IMG/VR virus record: IMGVR_UViG_3300033148_008025
Span: 1 to 64,000 of that record
DNA: 64,000 nt
Source of the DNA: a virus
Reading direction: 5' to 3' (one strand)
In this document: positions 7,418-14,750 of the stretch, piece by piece
Layout of the letters: every line of letters starts with the position of its first letter
How positions within the stretch are numbered: the first letter of the stretch is position 1
Program-made: the position numbers and the translations under genes
Notes under the pieces: generated by a model
Told to the model about the DNA's origin: nothing
The model's database searches: none
Seen by the model: only the letters and a program-made list of their open reading frames with translations

Positions 7418-8076
7418 TGAATGTTTTTTCTTACCGTCTCCGACCGAACTTCTTCAGCCATGCAGCAGAACTCTTCTGTGTTAAACACGGCCGGACAGTG
7501 GGCGACCAGGTCAACCCAGACGGCGTGTGCAATCGGTCGGATATCAGGATGCGCAGCCTTTGCCATACGAAGGGTGATGAAGTGCAGCCACTCACGGAAG
7601 TTGCATGTCATCACGATTTCTGTTTTGAGACATGTGGGGAGTACGGAGCGTGCGGCTTGTGGCTTCATGCCGTGCTTGAGCATTGCGAAGTACGACATCT
7701 CAGCTGCGCGTACACCTGACATCCAGGCCATACGTGCATCCTCGGTCAACCCCGAAGGCTCTACGACACTTATTTCTTCACCGAACTTCTCTTTGCCGTA
7801 GTTGCAGTACCTCGTGCTCTCCTGCGAATAGCTCGCCAGGCGATGCCTCACGATTTCATGTGTGATACCCCTGTCGGTGACAATTCGAAACGTGGCGCTT
7901 GCGTGTTCAACAACGGAGGCATGCCCACGTTTGCCAATCATCTTGACGAACTTGTCTGCGCTATCTTCTGTGATTTTACCTTCTGACTTGTAGCAGGTGC
8001 GTCCTGCTAGTTCGATGACCTGAGCTGGGAAGGGCGTGATGGTTAAGAGTTCCACGGATGGTTCAACGATGATCAT
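7414..8076 (-). CDS. thyX: Flavin-dependent thymidylate synthase ThyX
   Basis: 220 residues, the normal length. The signature RHRLASYSQESTRY (residues 77-90) matches the ThyX motif RHRxxSxNExSxR that binds FAD and dUMP. The enzyme methylates dUMP to dTMP using methylenetetrahydrofolate and NAD(P)H, raising thymidine supply for phage DNA synthesis. The start ATG overlaps the upstream stop (ATGA). No dCMP deaminase or ribonucleotide reductase is present in the window. Confidence 0.95.
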   Translation of the reverse strand: MIIVEPSVELLTITPFPAQVIELAGRTCYKSEGKITEDSADKFVKMIGKRGHASVVEHASATFRIVTDRGITHEIVRHRLASYSQESTRYCNYGKEKFGEEISVVEPSGLTEDARMAWMSGVRAAEMSYFAMLKHGMKPQAARSVLPTCLKTEIVMTCNFREWLHFITLRMAKAAHPDIRPIAHAVWVDLVAHCPAVFNTEEFCCMAEEVRSETVRKNIQ

Positions 8077-8645
8077 ATGCTGGTGTTCTCTGCTGGAATG
8101 TAAAGGTTGGTTGGGTTGTCAAAGTGGATCTGAACGTCTTCGTTAAATTCATCTGCCACCCTCTGATCGAATGGAAGAGCAAGGATGTGGAAGCCTTTTC
8201 TAGAAGGCACGCGAGTACTTGAGAGTTCTCCCATGAGCCACTGGGATAGTGGTGTTTCTTCTGGGGCATCAAAGTCAAACAGCCACACTTTCCTGATTCG
8301 AGTTTTACCGCAGACCGATGAGTAGCCGTGTCGCATCCCAGCCCAGTTTCCGGCAATGGCTTGCTCGAGCAAATGGGTAGCAAACTTCTGTCCCACCTTT
8401 CTGTATGAGCGAGCGCTTGGTCTGAAGTAAGCACGTGCCTGGAAGTAGTTGCACATGTCTATGATTTGTTCTCGCTGTGACCAGAGCTCATCCAGGTCTC
8501 GGTGATAGAAGGTCTTTAGGCGTCGCCCCTTGTTGTTGCCAGCCTTCTTACTCCTATCGAGGATTTCCGTGTAGAAGAAGGTGTCACCATCGAACACCTT
8601 GGGAACGAAGGCCTGGAGTATTTGGAAGTTATCAATTGCGGTCAA
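8073..8645 (-). CDS. Possible primase-polymerase (AEP) fold protein, 190 aa
   Basis: Starts at a TTG in a TTGA overlap with GAGG seven bases upstream. Two motifs recall archaeo-eukaryotic primases: a hydrophobic strand ending in D-x-D (RKVWLFDFDAPEE) and then SRKGFHILALPF, where S-x-x-G-x-H would be the nucleotide-binding His motif. The C-terminus reads DNPTNLYIPAE. It is short for a working primase-polymerase and the fold is inferred from two motifs only. Immediately upstream of thyX. Confidence 0.45.
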   Translation of the reverse strand: MTAIDNFQILQAFVPKVFDGDTFFYTEILDRSKKAGNNKGRRLKTFYHRDLDELWSQREQIIDMCNYFQARAYFRPSARSYRKVGQKFATHLLEQAIAGNWAGMRHGYSSVCGKTRIRKVWLFDFDAPEETPLSQWLMGELSSTRVPSRKGFHILALPFDQRVADEFNEDVQIHFDNPTNLYIPAENTSI

Positions 8646-8932
8646 GGAAGTACCTCAATTGCCTTTGATGCTTCCGTGACATCGCTGAGTGTTTTGGCAA
8701 GTTTCTCATACGCCACTTCGGTGTTATTCCATTCATCCCTGATGATGTCCACGTCCCGGTGGGCAAGCAGCAGTTCGTCGATCAACTCCAGGATGGTTTT
8801 AGGTTCAAAAATGGCGTGAAACATCTCGAGTCTTGCCATGGCTTCTTCTCTCGACCCTACCGAGACGAGTGATTCACGTGTAGCCCTATTTGCTATCAAC
8901 TGATAATGCGCAATACGATTTGCATTGATCAT
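8642..8932 (-). CDS. Helical hypothetical protein, 96 aa
   Basis: MINANRIAHYQLIANRATRE, with AGGAG five bases before the ATG. Helical, acidic centre (ELIDELLLAHRDVDIIRDEW). Coupled to both neighbours by overlaps. Unrecognised. Confidence 0.55.
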   Translation of the reverse strand: MINANRIAHYQLIANRATRESLVSVGSREEAMARLEMFHAIFEPKTILELIDELLLAHRDVDIIRDEWNNTEVAYEKLAKTLSDVTEASKAIEVLP

Positions 8933-9138
8933 TCGTTCTCCTCGGACATGAAACCCCACCTTGTATAGTATCCGCCCTCATCTCGTTCCACGACTGTCAG
9001 ATAGAACTGCGTGTGGCACTTGCGACATGTTCTGTAAACCAGTGAAGAGCGGTTCGCGACATCTTCATTGCAATCCCGTATCGGAATCGGCGCAAGCGCT
9101 GTACTGCAGAGTGGACACTTTCTTTTTACTCTCTTCAT
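8929..9138 (-). CDS. Zinc-ribbon-like protein, 69 aa
   Basis: MKRVKRKCPLCSTALAPIPI, with CPLC and CRKC pairs about 34 residues apart and a basic N-terminus: the layout of a small zinc ribbon. AAGGAAAG precedes the ATG. May bind nucleic acid; no specific family recognised. Confidence 0.6.
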   Translation of the reverse strand: MKRVKRKCPLCSTALAPIPIRDCNEDVANRSSLVYRTCRKCHTQFYLTVVERDEGGYYTRWGFMSEENE

Positions 9139-9154
9139 CTCTTTCCTTTCGTAT

Positions 9155-9511
9155 TCATGACAGGAACACCACCTCAACCCAGTTCTCGATTTCGGGGCAA
9201 CGCACAATTTCCTCTTTAGCGAAGAGGGTAGCGGTATGTTCGTCGTCAAAGCCTTTTGCCCGATATTCGTTCCAGGAAGACCCAACAGGGTGCCAGAACT
9301 TCTTGGTTAGCTTGTTGCGCAAGTACCATCGTCCGTCGTCGGCACGCTCTACGGATATGGGCTCGTTTCGTCCGTAGGGCTCAGGGGTTTCGGAGTCCTC
9401 GAAGTAAACGTGATACCCGAGATTGTATTCTCGAAAGGTTGAATAGCGAACGACGCGATTGCCTATCTTGTCGCCCCTATTGAGTGCTCCTGCTGTTGCG
9501 GTGAATTTCAT
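9155..9511 (-). CDS. Hypothetical beta-rich protein, 118 aa
   Basis: MKFTATAGALNRGDKIGNRV, rich in aromatic and beta-forming residues, without Cys pairs or membrane segments. Start overlaps the upstream stop (ATGA). Unrecognised. Confidence 0.55.
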   Translation of the reverse strand: MKFTATAGALNRGDKIGNRVVRYSTFREYNLGYHVYFEDSETPEPYGRNEPISVERADDGRWYLRNKLTKKFWHPVGSSWNEYRAKGFDDEHTATLFAKEEIVRCPEIENWVEVVFLS

Positions 9512-9705
9512 CGGCCCCTGACCTTGTCGATAATGCACCGGGCGATGCTTAGTGAACGGTCTGCAACTGCTTCGGCACCTTGGTAGAATGGAAGCGTGCG
9601 CACGGTAGATCCTTCGCTGTTGTTGTCGTAGAAGGTCTCGGTTAGTTCGACCCTTGCTGCAATCATTGCAGCAGTTCGGATTAGTCGCTCTTGGTCATCA
9701 GTCAT
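9508..9705 (-). CDS. Small hypothetical protein, 65 aa
   Basis: MTDDQERLIRTAAMIAARVE, a helical small protein coupled by ATGA on both sides. No motif recognised. Confidence 0.55.
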   Translation of the reverse strand: MTDDQERLIRTAAMIAARVELTETFYDNNSEGSTVRTLPFYQGAEAVADRSLSIARCIIDKVRGR

Positions 9706-10175
9706 TTGGTTTCTTGTTCCAGTTCTGGTTCCAGTGCTTTACAAATATTGCAGTAGCCTCGGTGGTCACCGCAGTTCCCAGGTCTTGTGCACCCGATGTC
9801 TTCGAGCACTTCTCGTAGTCTGTCTCGTTCGTTGACAATTTGCTCTATCATTCGACCATGGGAGGTATAGACTGCTCCGTCTTTCCCGTAGGAGCTGCTG
9901 CCTGCCCCCGATTGGCGCTTGACAAGCGTACGGATCTCCTCTTCTGAGTACTTCCGATCACCTCTTTCATACAGTGTGCTCATTTGAACTCGGCTCCATG
10001 TAAAGCGTGTTTCTCCATCGACGATCTCCTCGACACGATCGTATCGGTAGGTATTGGGCATACCATTGGACCGGTATCCAGGTGCACATGTATCCCAGTG
10101 CGGGTTCTTTGTTCCTGCTGAGCATGTTGGCCATGCGCAGGGGAACACCATGTTGTCTCCGTGTTCACACTTCAT
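9702..10175 (-). CDS. CEHG/CAWP-motif zinc protein, 157 aa (paralogue 2)
   Basis: MKCEHGDNMVFPCAWPTCSA opens with the same CEHG-x-D ... CAWP-x-C signature as the 68-residue protein at 1801-2007. It adds a helical region (IEQIVNERDRLREVL) and a second Cys-rich end (C-x5-C-x6-CNIC). GGGAGA upstream; ATGA overlap fixes this start over an ATG six codons earlier. The two genes look like a duplicated zinc module, one with an extra C-terminal domain. Confidence 0.65.
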   Translation of the reverse strand: MKCEHGDNMVFPCAWPTCSAGTKNPHWDTCAPGYRSNGMPNTYRYDRVEEIVDGETRFTWSRVQMSTLYERGDRKYSEEEIRTLVKRQSGAGSSSYGKDGAVYTSHGRMIEQIVNERDRLREVLEDIGCTRPGNCGDHRGYCNICKALEPELEQETK

Positions 10176-10387
10176 GGCCAATCGTTCTCCCATTCCATGC
10201 AGACCTCGTCGAATTCGGCTCGGCTGATGGGGTGAATGTTGCTGAGGAACCTCCAGGTGTCCCAGTGAGTAGAGCCCTGTTTGCGACGTTTGTCGATGAT
10301 GGGGCCAAGCGCTGGAACATCGAGGTCTTTGATTGCCTTGCGTTGCCTGTCGATCGCAGAGCTGTTGCGGTCTTCAAGCCGCGTCAT
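10172..10387 (-). CDS. Small hypothetical protein, 71 aa
   Basis: MTRLEDRNSSAIDRQRKAIK; charged, helical, with Trp-rich C-terminus (CMEWENDWP). ATGA overlaps on both sides and GAAGG upstream. Unrecognised. Confidence 0.55.
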   Translation of the reverse strand: MTRLEDRNSSAIDRQRKAIKDLDVPALGPIIDKRRKQGSTHWDTWRFLSNIHPISRAEFDEVCMEWENDWP

Positions 10388-10581
10388 TGATTTGCAGCCT
10401 TCTCGAACCTTTCAACGAGTTCTTCGAACCGTTCGAGGAAAGATTCAAGCACTCGCTCGCTTTGCTCTACAGTAGAGTTCATCATCTCTGCTCCCGAGAC
10501 TATTGCATCTGACGCCTCGGAGATGGTTCGTCCTGCTTTCGATACCTCTTCTGCGCCAAGTAGTGTGATGTATTCACTCAT
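10384..10581 (-). CDS. Small coiled-coil protein, 65 aa
   Basis: MSEYITLLGAEEVSKAGRTI, then heptad-like helices to the end (LESFLERFEELVERFEKAAN). Likely an oligomerising helix. Coupled by ATGA to both neighbours. Confidence 0.55.
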   Translation of the reverse strand: MSEYITLLGAEEVSKAGRTISEASDAIVSGAEMMNSTVEQSERVLESFLERFEELVERFEKAANQ

Positions 10582-10766
10582 TTGAAAGCAACCTCCAGAT
10601 TTTCTCTGAACGTCTCAAGCTGCCCGATACTTATCGACAGCTGCGTCTGGCACTGTCCAAGGAGTAGTCTCAGTCGGAAGACTTCGTTGAGTAGCCGCTT
10701 CTCTAGCCCGTTGACTTCGAGCTGGTTGATGGACTTTAGTTCTGATTCGGTGATTGGTTTACTCAT
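10578..10766 (-). CDS. Small coiled-coil protein with MSKPIT start, 62 aa
   Basis: MSKPITESELKSINQLEVNG resembles the MTKPITPEEL openings at 5673 and 6173. The rest is a leucine-rich helix. Possibly a shortened relative of the Ea22-like proteins. ATGA overlaps both sides. Confidence 0.5.
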   Translation of the reverse strand: MSKPITESELKSINQLEVNGLEKRLLNEVFRLRLLLGQCQTQLSISIGQLETFRENLEVAFK

Positions 10767-11020
10767 TTGTACTTATCCTCCAATGCTTCCCATCCCCCTC
10801 CGGGTTCCCAAAGCAGTTTAGATGGAACTATCTTAGGGAGAAGGAGTGCCTCCATTGCTGAGATTTGTCCTTTCTTGGCAAGCCCTGCGCACCATTCATC
10901 GAATGGAACGGCAACACCGTCCAGGAGGAAGCAAAACCTTCCTCTACGGATAGACATACCCGTATCCCAGTCTTCTTGAAATGCTATCCAGGGCTTTATA
11001 CAGGTTCCCCTGTCGTTCAT
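10763..11020 (-). CDS. Hypothetical protein, 85 aa
   Basis: MNDRGTCIKPWIAFQEDWDT; Trp-rich, mixed alpha/beta. GGAG precedes an ATG in an ATGA overlap, which decides the start over one two codons upstream. Unrecognised. Confidence 0.55.
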   Translation of the reverse strand: MNDRGTCIKPWIAFQEDWDTGMSIRRGRFCFLLDGVAVPFDEWCAGLAKKGQISAMEALLLPKIVPSKLLWEPGGGWEALEDKYK

Positions 11021-11340
11021 CTGCACACTCCAATCAGGGCCTCAGGAAAGTCTTTGCACGCAGCGATGTATTTACGAACAGCTTTCACGAAGCCCTGGTA
11101 TGTACCCCATCCATTGCCTGGACTGAGCGCACGGTATTTCTCTGGTTCAGTCAGGAGTAGCACAAGGCCGGCTTCAAGGATGCAGATTAGGTTTCCCGCC
11201 TTTACATACCCGAGTTCCTCTGGCCTCCACATGGCTCTGTAGATGCCAGCGGCTTCCGCCATCGTAGTCAGATTGTGTGTGATGTTGAATTCGAATACTG
11301 CGCCATCACGCGCAGTTGTTAGAGCTACATCTAGACTCAT
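11017..11340 (-). CDS. Conserved phage protein with THNL/AGIY/NGWGTY motifs
   Basis: MSLDVALTTARDGAVFEFNI, then ITHNLTTMAEAAGIYRAMWR followed by PEE, then a long helix and NGWGTYQGFVKAVRKYIAAC. I recognise this combination of motifs from a conserved phage family of unknown function. AAGGAAG upstream of the ATG. Conservation suggests a real role, but none is known to me. Confidence 0.7.
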   Translation of the reverse strand: MSLDVALTTARDGAVFEFNITHNLTTMAEAAGIYRAMWRPEELGYVKAGNLICILEAGLVLLLTEPEKYRALSPGNGWGTYQGFVKAVRKYIAACKDFPEALIGVCR

Positions 11341-11474
11341 TTTGGCTTCCTTTTTTGCCAATGTCTTTCAAGGCACAGGCTGCACCAGTTTATCGGTTGT
11401 GAACGGAGTACCTGCAGACAGGTCATCCCGAAGTTCATATGAGATTTGCGGTCTAAGCAGAGCTGCTTACTCAT
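11337..11474 (-). CDS. Small Cys-containing protein, 45 aa
   Basis: MSKQLCLDRKSHMNFGMTCL, with CSLC near the C-terminus and a basic end (HWQKRKPK). Exactly fills the gap between its neighbours: starts two bases after the upstream TAG and its TGA overlaps the next ATG. Weak Shine-Dalgarno. Confidence 0.4.
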   Translation of the reverse strand: MSKQLCLDRKSHMNFGMTCLQVLRSQPINWCSLCLERHWQKRKPK

Positions 11475-11475
11475 A

Positions 11476-11643
11476 CTAGAGCCCCACCCCAGACACAACC
11501 CATAGGATGAGTCCAGTGAGCATGAGCAAGGCTCCTGCGATGACTCCTAGTAGTTGCCCGGTAAGCACTTTTCCGATGACGATGGTTGCGGTTGCAATTC
11601 CTGCGAGCACGGCAATGTTGAGTAGTGGTCCTACGTATTTCAT
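11476..11643 (-). CDS. Small two-span membrane protein, 55 aa
   Basis: MKYVGPLLNIAVLAGIATAT: two hydrophobic segments (about residues 6-24 and 30-52) with a short polar turn, almost nothing else. GGAGG five bases before the ATG. Topology alone could suit a holin-like or membrane-modulating peptide, but position in the early cluster argues against lysis. Function unknown. Confidence 0.6.
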   Translation of the reverse strand: MKYVGPLLNIAVLAGIATATIVIGKVLTGQLLGVIAGALLMLTGLILWVVSGVGL

Positions 11644-11828
11644 GTTTCCTCCGTGAGCCGATATGACGTTAGGTAGATTTCCAGGCCGCACCTGGTGCAC
11701 TTGTAGCTGGTGCGGCGCTTGCCCGGTACTCCCTCCACCTTTGGTGTGTTCGACCCGCCTGTGATGCTCAGAAGAACATCACAGTTGCCGCAGTTTATGG
11801 TGTCGATGTTTTGTATTGCGTTTTTCAT
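11640..11828 (-). CDS. Zinc-ribbon-like protein, 62 aa
   Basis: MKNAIQNIDTINCGNCDVLL, with CGNC and CTRC pairs about 30 residues apart around a beta hairpin, a classic small zinc-ribbon layout. ATGA overlap upstream. May be a nucleic-acid- or protein-binding ribbon. Confidence 0.6.
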   Translation of the reverse strand: MKNAIQNIDTINCGNCDVLLSITGGSNTPKVEGVPGKRRTSYKCTRCGLEIYLTSYRLTEET

Positions 11829-12037
11829 GCACTGACAAACTTGAAACTGCGAAACATGGGATCACCCCACTCCTCGGTGATGAAGAAACCCAGCTTGTCG
11901 AGCTTCCTGATGTCTTTCTTGGAGACATCCCCTGGATCGATTCCGACGATAGTTAGGGAGTCATGCTCACAGTGTGTTGGACAGTCCGGGTTTCCATACT
12001 TGAGAAGTATCTGTAATGCTTCGATTAAATCACTCAT
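11825..12037 (-). CDS. Hypothetical protein, 70 aa
   Basis: MSDLIEALQILLKYGNPDCP; a helical opening, a C-x3-C-x-H cluster, then KKDIRKLDKLGFFITEEWGD, which resembles a helix-hairpin 'LxKLGFxxxE' fold. AAGGAG upstream, ATGA overlap. The pattern recurs in many phage small proteins; function unknown. Confidence 0.6.
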   Translation of the reverse strand: MSDLIEALQILLKYGNPDCPTHCEHDSLTIVGIDPGDVSKKDIRKLDKLGFFITEEWGDPMFRSFKFVSA

Positions 12038-12324
12038 TGAGTGTCTCCTTTTTCTTTGAAGAATCGAGCAATCTCTTCTTCTACGACACCGGAGACGCTT
12101 CGATTTTCAAACTTGGCTTTCATCTGCACTTTCAGATAGAGCGGACCAGAGATGCTTACGCTTTTCTTTTTCTTGCTTTTGTCCTGTGGCTTACGTGGTT
12201 TCTTGGCAACAACTGTTTTCACAGGCTCCGCGGCAATCTTCTTACCTGGCAGTCCGATTCGCATACACCCTATCGGACCAACACATTTAGGCCAGTTGCA
12301 GTCGTTGCGTTTACAGGCACTCAT
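12034..12324 (-). CDS. Ribbon-helix-helix-like protein with Cys-rich head, 96 aa
   Basis: MSACKRNDCNWPKCVGPIGC carries four Cys at regular 5-6 residue spacing, then a Lys/Pro-rich linker. The C-terminus has a beta strand (KSVSISGPLYLKVQMKA) and two helices (VSGVVEEEIARFFKEKG), as in Arc/MetJ-type DNA-binding proteins. A transcription-regulator role is inferred from the fold pattern only. Confidence 0.55.
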   Translation of the reverse strand: MSACKRNDCNWPKCVGPIGCMRIGLPGKKIAAEPVKTVVAKKPRKPQDKSKKKKSVSISGPLYLKVQMKAKFENRSVSGVVEEEIARFFKEKGDTQ

Positions 12325-12629
12325 TTTGCTTCCGTTGCTGGATAACATCGATATTCAGCCATGCCAAAGTGTTTCGAAACATGCTTTTTGCATATCAGAC
12401 AGGTTTCATTGGATGGGTCATCACCTCTCTTAAACCATGTAACCTGAGCCTCGTCTTTCGACGGCAAAAACTTGCTACGAACAACAAATACCCTTGCGAT
12501 CGCTCGTAGTTGTTTTGCAACGCTCAAAGCTTCTTCCGATGTTTCCATCTCTGGAATGTACGCAACGCCGTTGTTTTCACGTCCACGACCGATGATCTGA
12601 TAGCTTTCTGGATAGCGCTCTTTTTTCAT
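12321..12629 (-). CDS. Hypothetical protein, 102 aa
   Basis: MKKERYPESYQIIGRGRENN; alpha/beta, with CLICKKHVSKHFG near the C-terminus, which could be a Cys/His metal site. ATGA overlaps both sides. Unrecognised. Confidence 0.55.
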   Translation of the reverse strand: MKKERYPESYQIIGRGRENNGVAYIPEMETSEEALSVAKQLRAIARVFVVRSKFLPSKDEAQVTWFKRGDDPSNETCLICKKHVSKHFGMAEYRCYPATEAK

Positions 12630-12835
12630 TGGCTCTCCCTTATGGCTGCAATGTCATAGAACAACCGACGGTCGGAGGCATCGTTCTTGCGCACGTGAGG
12701 GTAGAAACAGGACCAAGCTTCCTTGATGTCTCTCGTTCCCACCCCATCGAGTGCCATGCGCTTGATATTCCTTTGGCGGTTTTTTGGCAAGTGTGAATGG
12801 CCACATTGGGTGCAGATTTGGATTGGACTACTCAT
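12626..12835 (-). CDS. Small Cys-pair protein, 69 aa
   Basis: MSSPIQICTQCGHSHLPKNR: CTQCGHSH followed by a basic helical region (RQRNIKRMALDGVGTRDI) that may form a helix-turn-helix. The ATG is preferred over a GTG three codons upstream. Overlaps the preceding gene by eight bases. Confidence 0.5.
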   Translation of the reverse strand: MSSPIQICTQCGHSHLPKNRQRNIKRMALDGVGTRDIKEAWSCFYPHVRKNDASDRRLFYDIAAIRESQ

Positions 12836-13142
12836 TGTTTCCACTCAGTTCTCCTACGGATCTCCACGCCTCATTGAATTCATTAGCAATGCGATCACCA
12901 TCTTCTTTCTTCTTGATGTCTTGACTCATGTATCCAAGGCAGTCGTGGGCAGCAAGTGCCATCTTCTTCCACTTACTGGCGTCCTTCCTGAGTTGAATGT
13001 TCTCTTTTTTGATGCCCTCAAACTTCTTCGCCCAGTCCTCTTCGACACACATGTGACATAGGCCGTGGAGTTCGCATGGAATACAATCGCTCAATCCCTC
13101 CCTGTCTAGTCCACAGTGGGCCCCGCATCGTGGAAGATCCAT
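12828..13142 (-). CDS. Cys-rich helical protein, 104 aa
   Basis: MDLPRCGAHCGLDREGLSDC: an N-terminal Cys/His-rich zinc-like segment (C-x3-C, C-x2-C, CHMC), then a helical part. GGAG eight bases before the ATG, which overlaps the upstream stop. Unrecognised. Confidence 0.55.
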   Translation of the reverse strand: MDLPRCGAHCGLDREGLSDCIPCELHGLCHMCVEEDWAKKFEGIKKENIQLRKDASKWKKMALAAHDCLGYMSQDIKKKEDGDRIANEFNEAWRSVGELSGNNE

Positions 13143-13378
13143 CAGGAGTTCTCCTTCAGCCAGTCTTTCAGGGATCTCCGGCCTCGGAAGATTTCGATCT
13201 GCTCTCGGTACAACACAGCAGCTTCCTCTATCGTATTGCACTCACACTCTACGCCATCAACGCAGGTCACAGTCGCACCTTCGTTGAATTCCAGATCCCC
13301 AGATTCATGCGGCGATGCGAATATCTCTGGCCTAATCATCTTGCCGTCGTCGTGTCCGCATGTTTCGCACTTACTCAT
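13142..13378 (-). CDS. Small CxxC protein, 78 aa
   Basis: MSKCETCGHDDGKMIRPEIF, with a CETC knuckle and a later C-x7-C-x-C group, ending in a basic helix (SLKDWLKENS). ATGA overlap upstream. Unrecognised. Confidence 0.55.
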   Translation of the reverse strand: MSKCETCGHDDGKMIRPEIFASPHESGDLEFNEGATVTCVDGVECECNTIEEAAVLYREQIEIFRGRRSLKDWLKENS

Positions 13379-13998
13379 AGGTTCTCCACTCCATCCCAGT
13401 AGTCGCCTTGACAGGTAATGACGTGCTTAGGTGTGACAGGCTTCGCTGCTTCTGCAGCGCTGGGCCCCGCCTCTTTGATGCTTGCTGCCACCTTCTTCTG
13501 TTTCTCGAGCGTCTCACCTACTTGAATTTCTCCGCTCATCCAGTCATCGGCAAAGATGGTGTGCATGCACCAGCTGCACGGTGCGCACTGGAAGCAGGTG
13601 CAACGACCTTCGAAGCAGGTGCCGCAGTAGTAGATGCCGGCGCTACCGCTACTATCCAAGTCCATCTCGCACCCACAGTCCTCGTGGATTGGCGGTGGGA
13701 AGTTTTCTTCAAGCAGTTTTATCTGGTCGCGGAGCTTGGCGTTGTCTCTGTGCGCATCCTCTGCGACATCAGCGAGGCGATTTATGTCGTGGCTTACGCG
13801 GTCATACTTTCCGGTGGCGATACCGGAGTCATCAACAAGCTGTAGTAGACGGAAGATATCTTCGTGAACCTCGCCACCAAACTTGCCACATACGAAGTGG
13901 TCTTTTACTCGCTGCATGGTAGCTTGGCGGATGTCAGGCTTGAGCATGGGTCTACCCAGCTCTTCAGCAAAAAACTGTATTGGTTTTCGATTGGCCAT
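13375..13998 (-). CDS. Cys-rich protein, 207 aa
   Basis: Begins at ATG (MANRKPIQFFAEELGRPMLK) after AAGGAG. A helical first half with a coil (NAKLRDQIKLLEENF) is followed by a dense Cys region (CGCEMD, CGTCFEGRCTCFQC, CSWC) that could hold two or more zinc ions. C-terminal stretch is Ala/Lys-rich. Unrecognised. Confidence 0.55.
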   Translation of the reverse strand: MANRKPIQFFAEELGRPMLKPDIRQATMQRVKDHFVCGKFGGEVHEDIFRLLQLVDDSGIATGKYDRVSHDINRLADVAEDAHRDNAKLRDQIKLLEENFPPPIHEDCGCEMDLDSSGSAGIYYCGTCFEGRCTCFQCAPCSWCMHTIFADDWMSGEIQVGETLEKQKKVAASIKEAGPSAAEAAKPVTPKHVITCQGDYWDGVENL

Positions 13999-14150
13999 CA
14001 AGAGTTCTCCTTCAGTAATTTGTTGTCAAGGGTCGTCTGCGCTCCACATTCATTGCATTCGCGAACGACTGGAAATACACCTACGAGTGTTTTGCGAACG
14101 ACCTTGCCGCATCCGGGACACGGGCGCGGGTCGATCGGTTTTTTCTTCAA
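13998..14150 (-). CDS. Zinc-ribbon protein, 50 aa
   Basis: TTG start overlapping the upstream stop (TTGA), with AGAGG nine bases before it; stop overlaps the next ATG. The sequence has CPGCG and CNECG pairs 21 residues apart (LKKKPIDPRPCPGCGKVV), a textbook mini zinc ribbon. A gene too short to show up in length-filtered ORF searches. Confidence 0.6.
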   Translation of the reverse strand: MKKKPIDPRPCPGCGKVVRKTLVGVFPVVRECNECGAQTTLDNKLLKENS

Positions 14151-14350
14151 TCTGAGTTGCCTCTGGTGAGCTTCGCGAGCTCATCGTCGTAGGCGTCCGT
14201 AACGATGCGATCTGTAACGTCACGCTTCCAGTGACTGCGGACATGTCGCTTGCCTCTCCACTGCTCGAACAGTGGAATAACGACGAGGTTAGCAACGAGC
14301 ATTCCAATGAAAGCTCCGCCGATGAGGCTGAGGATGGACTCGCAGCTCAT
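14147..14350 (-). CDS. Small N-terminal membrane-anchored protein, 67 aa
   Basis: MSCESILSLIGGAFIGMLVA then VVIPLF: one hydrophobic segment (residues 5-29) followed by a basic/charged tail. GAGGAGG before the ATG. Function unknown. Confidence 0.6.
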   Translation of the reverse strand: MSCESILSLIGGAFIGMLVANLVVIPLFEQWRGKRHVRSHWKRDVTDRIVTDAYDDELAKLTRGNSD

Positions 14351-14541
14351 AGGTCCTCCTCATAGCTTTCTCCTGCATCGGCAGGGTCAAATGCGGATGC
14401 AGGCTCATCCCGGTAACCACTTGTCTTCCAGTGGCTGTCACACCACCTCCCGGCGTAGATGCCGAGAGATTGGCGTGTACAGACTTCGCCTTTACAGGGT
14501 TCATCGTCGCGGCTGATTCCCGCGCACGGCATAGGTTCCAT
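14347..14541 (-). CDS. Small Cys/His protein, 64 aa
   Basis: MEPMPCAGISRDDEPCKGEV; four Cys and CDSH suggest a small zinc fold of the C-x9-C-x4-C ... C-x2-H type. AAGG directly before the ATG, in a TGATG overlap. Unrecognised. Confidence 0.5.
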   Translation of the reverse strand: MEPMPCAGISRDDEPCKGEVCTRQSLGIYAGRWCDSHWKTSGYRDEPASAFDPADAGESYEEDL

Positions 14542-14750
14542 CACCTTGGCCTCGAGGCGCTCGCCTTTGCTTGGATGCGGCCAATGAGCTCCTTGCAGTC
14601 GTCCTCGTCAAAGTCGTCGGCGAGTTCTTCGCAGAGGTTATCGATGTCCTCCATGGCACTGTATGCCTCGGTGAGAGCATCACTGATAGTCTCAGCGGCA
14701 TCTGCGATTTGCGTAGTCTCGTTGTTCAGCTCTTTTGAATTCAGCATCAT
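14541..14750 (-). CDS. Small acidic helical protein, 69 aa
   Basis: MMLNSKELNNETTQIADAAE; strongly acidic (CEELADDFDEDDCKELIG) and helical. DNA mimicry is one possibility for such acidic phage proteins but nothing specific supports it. ATGA overlap upstream. Confidence 0.55.
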   Translation of the reverse strand: MMLNSKELNNETTQIADAAETISDALTEAYSAMEDIDNLCEELADDFDEDDCKELIGRIQAKASASRPR

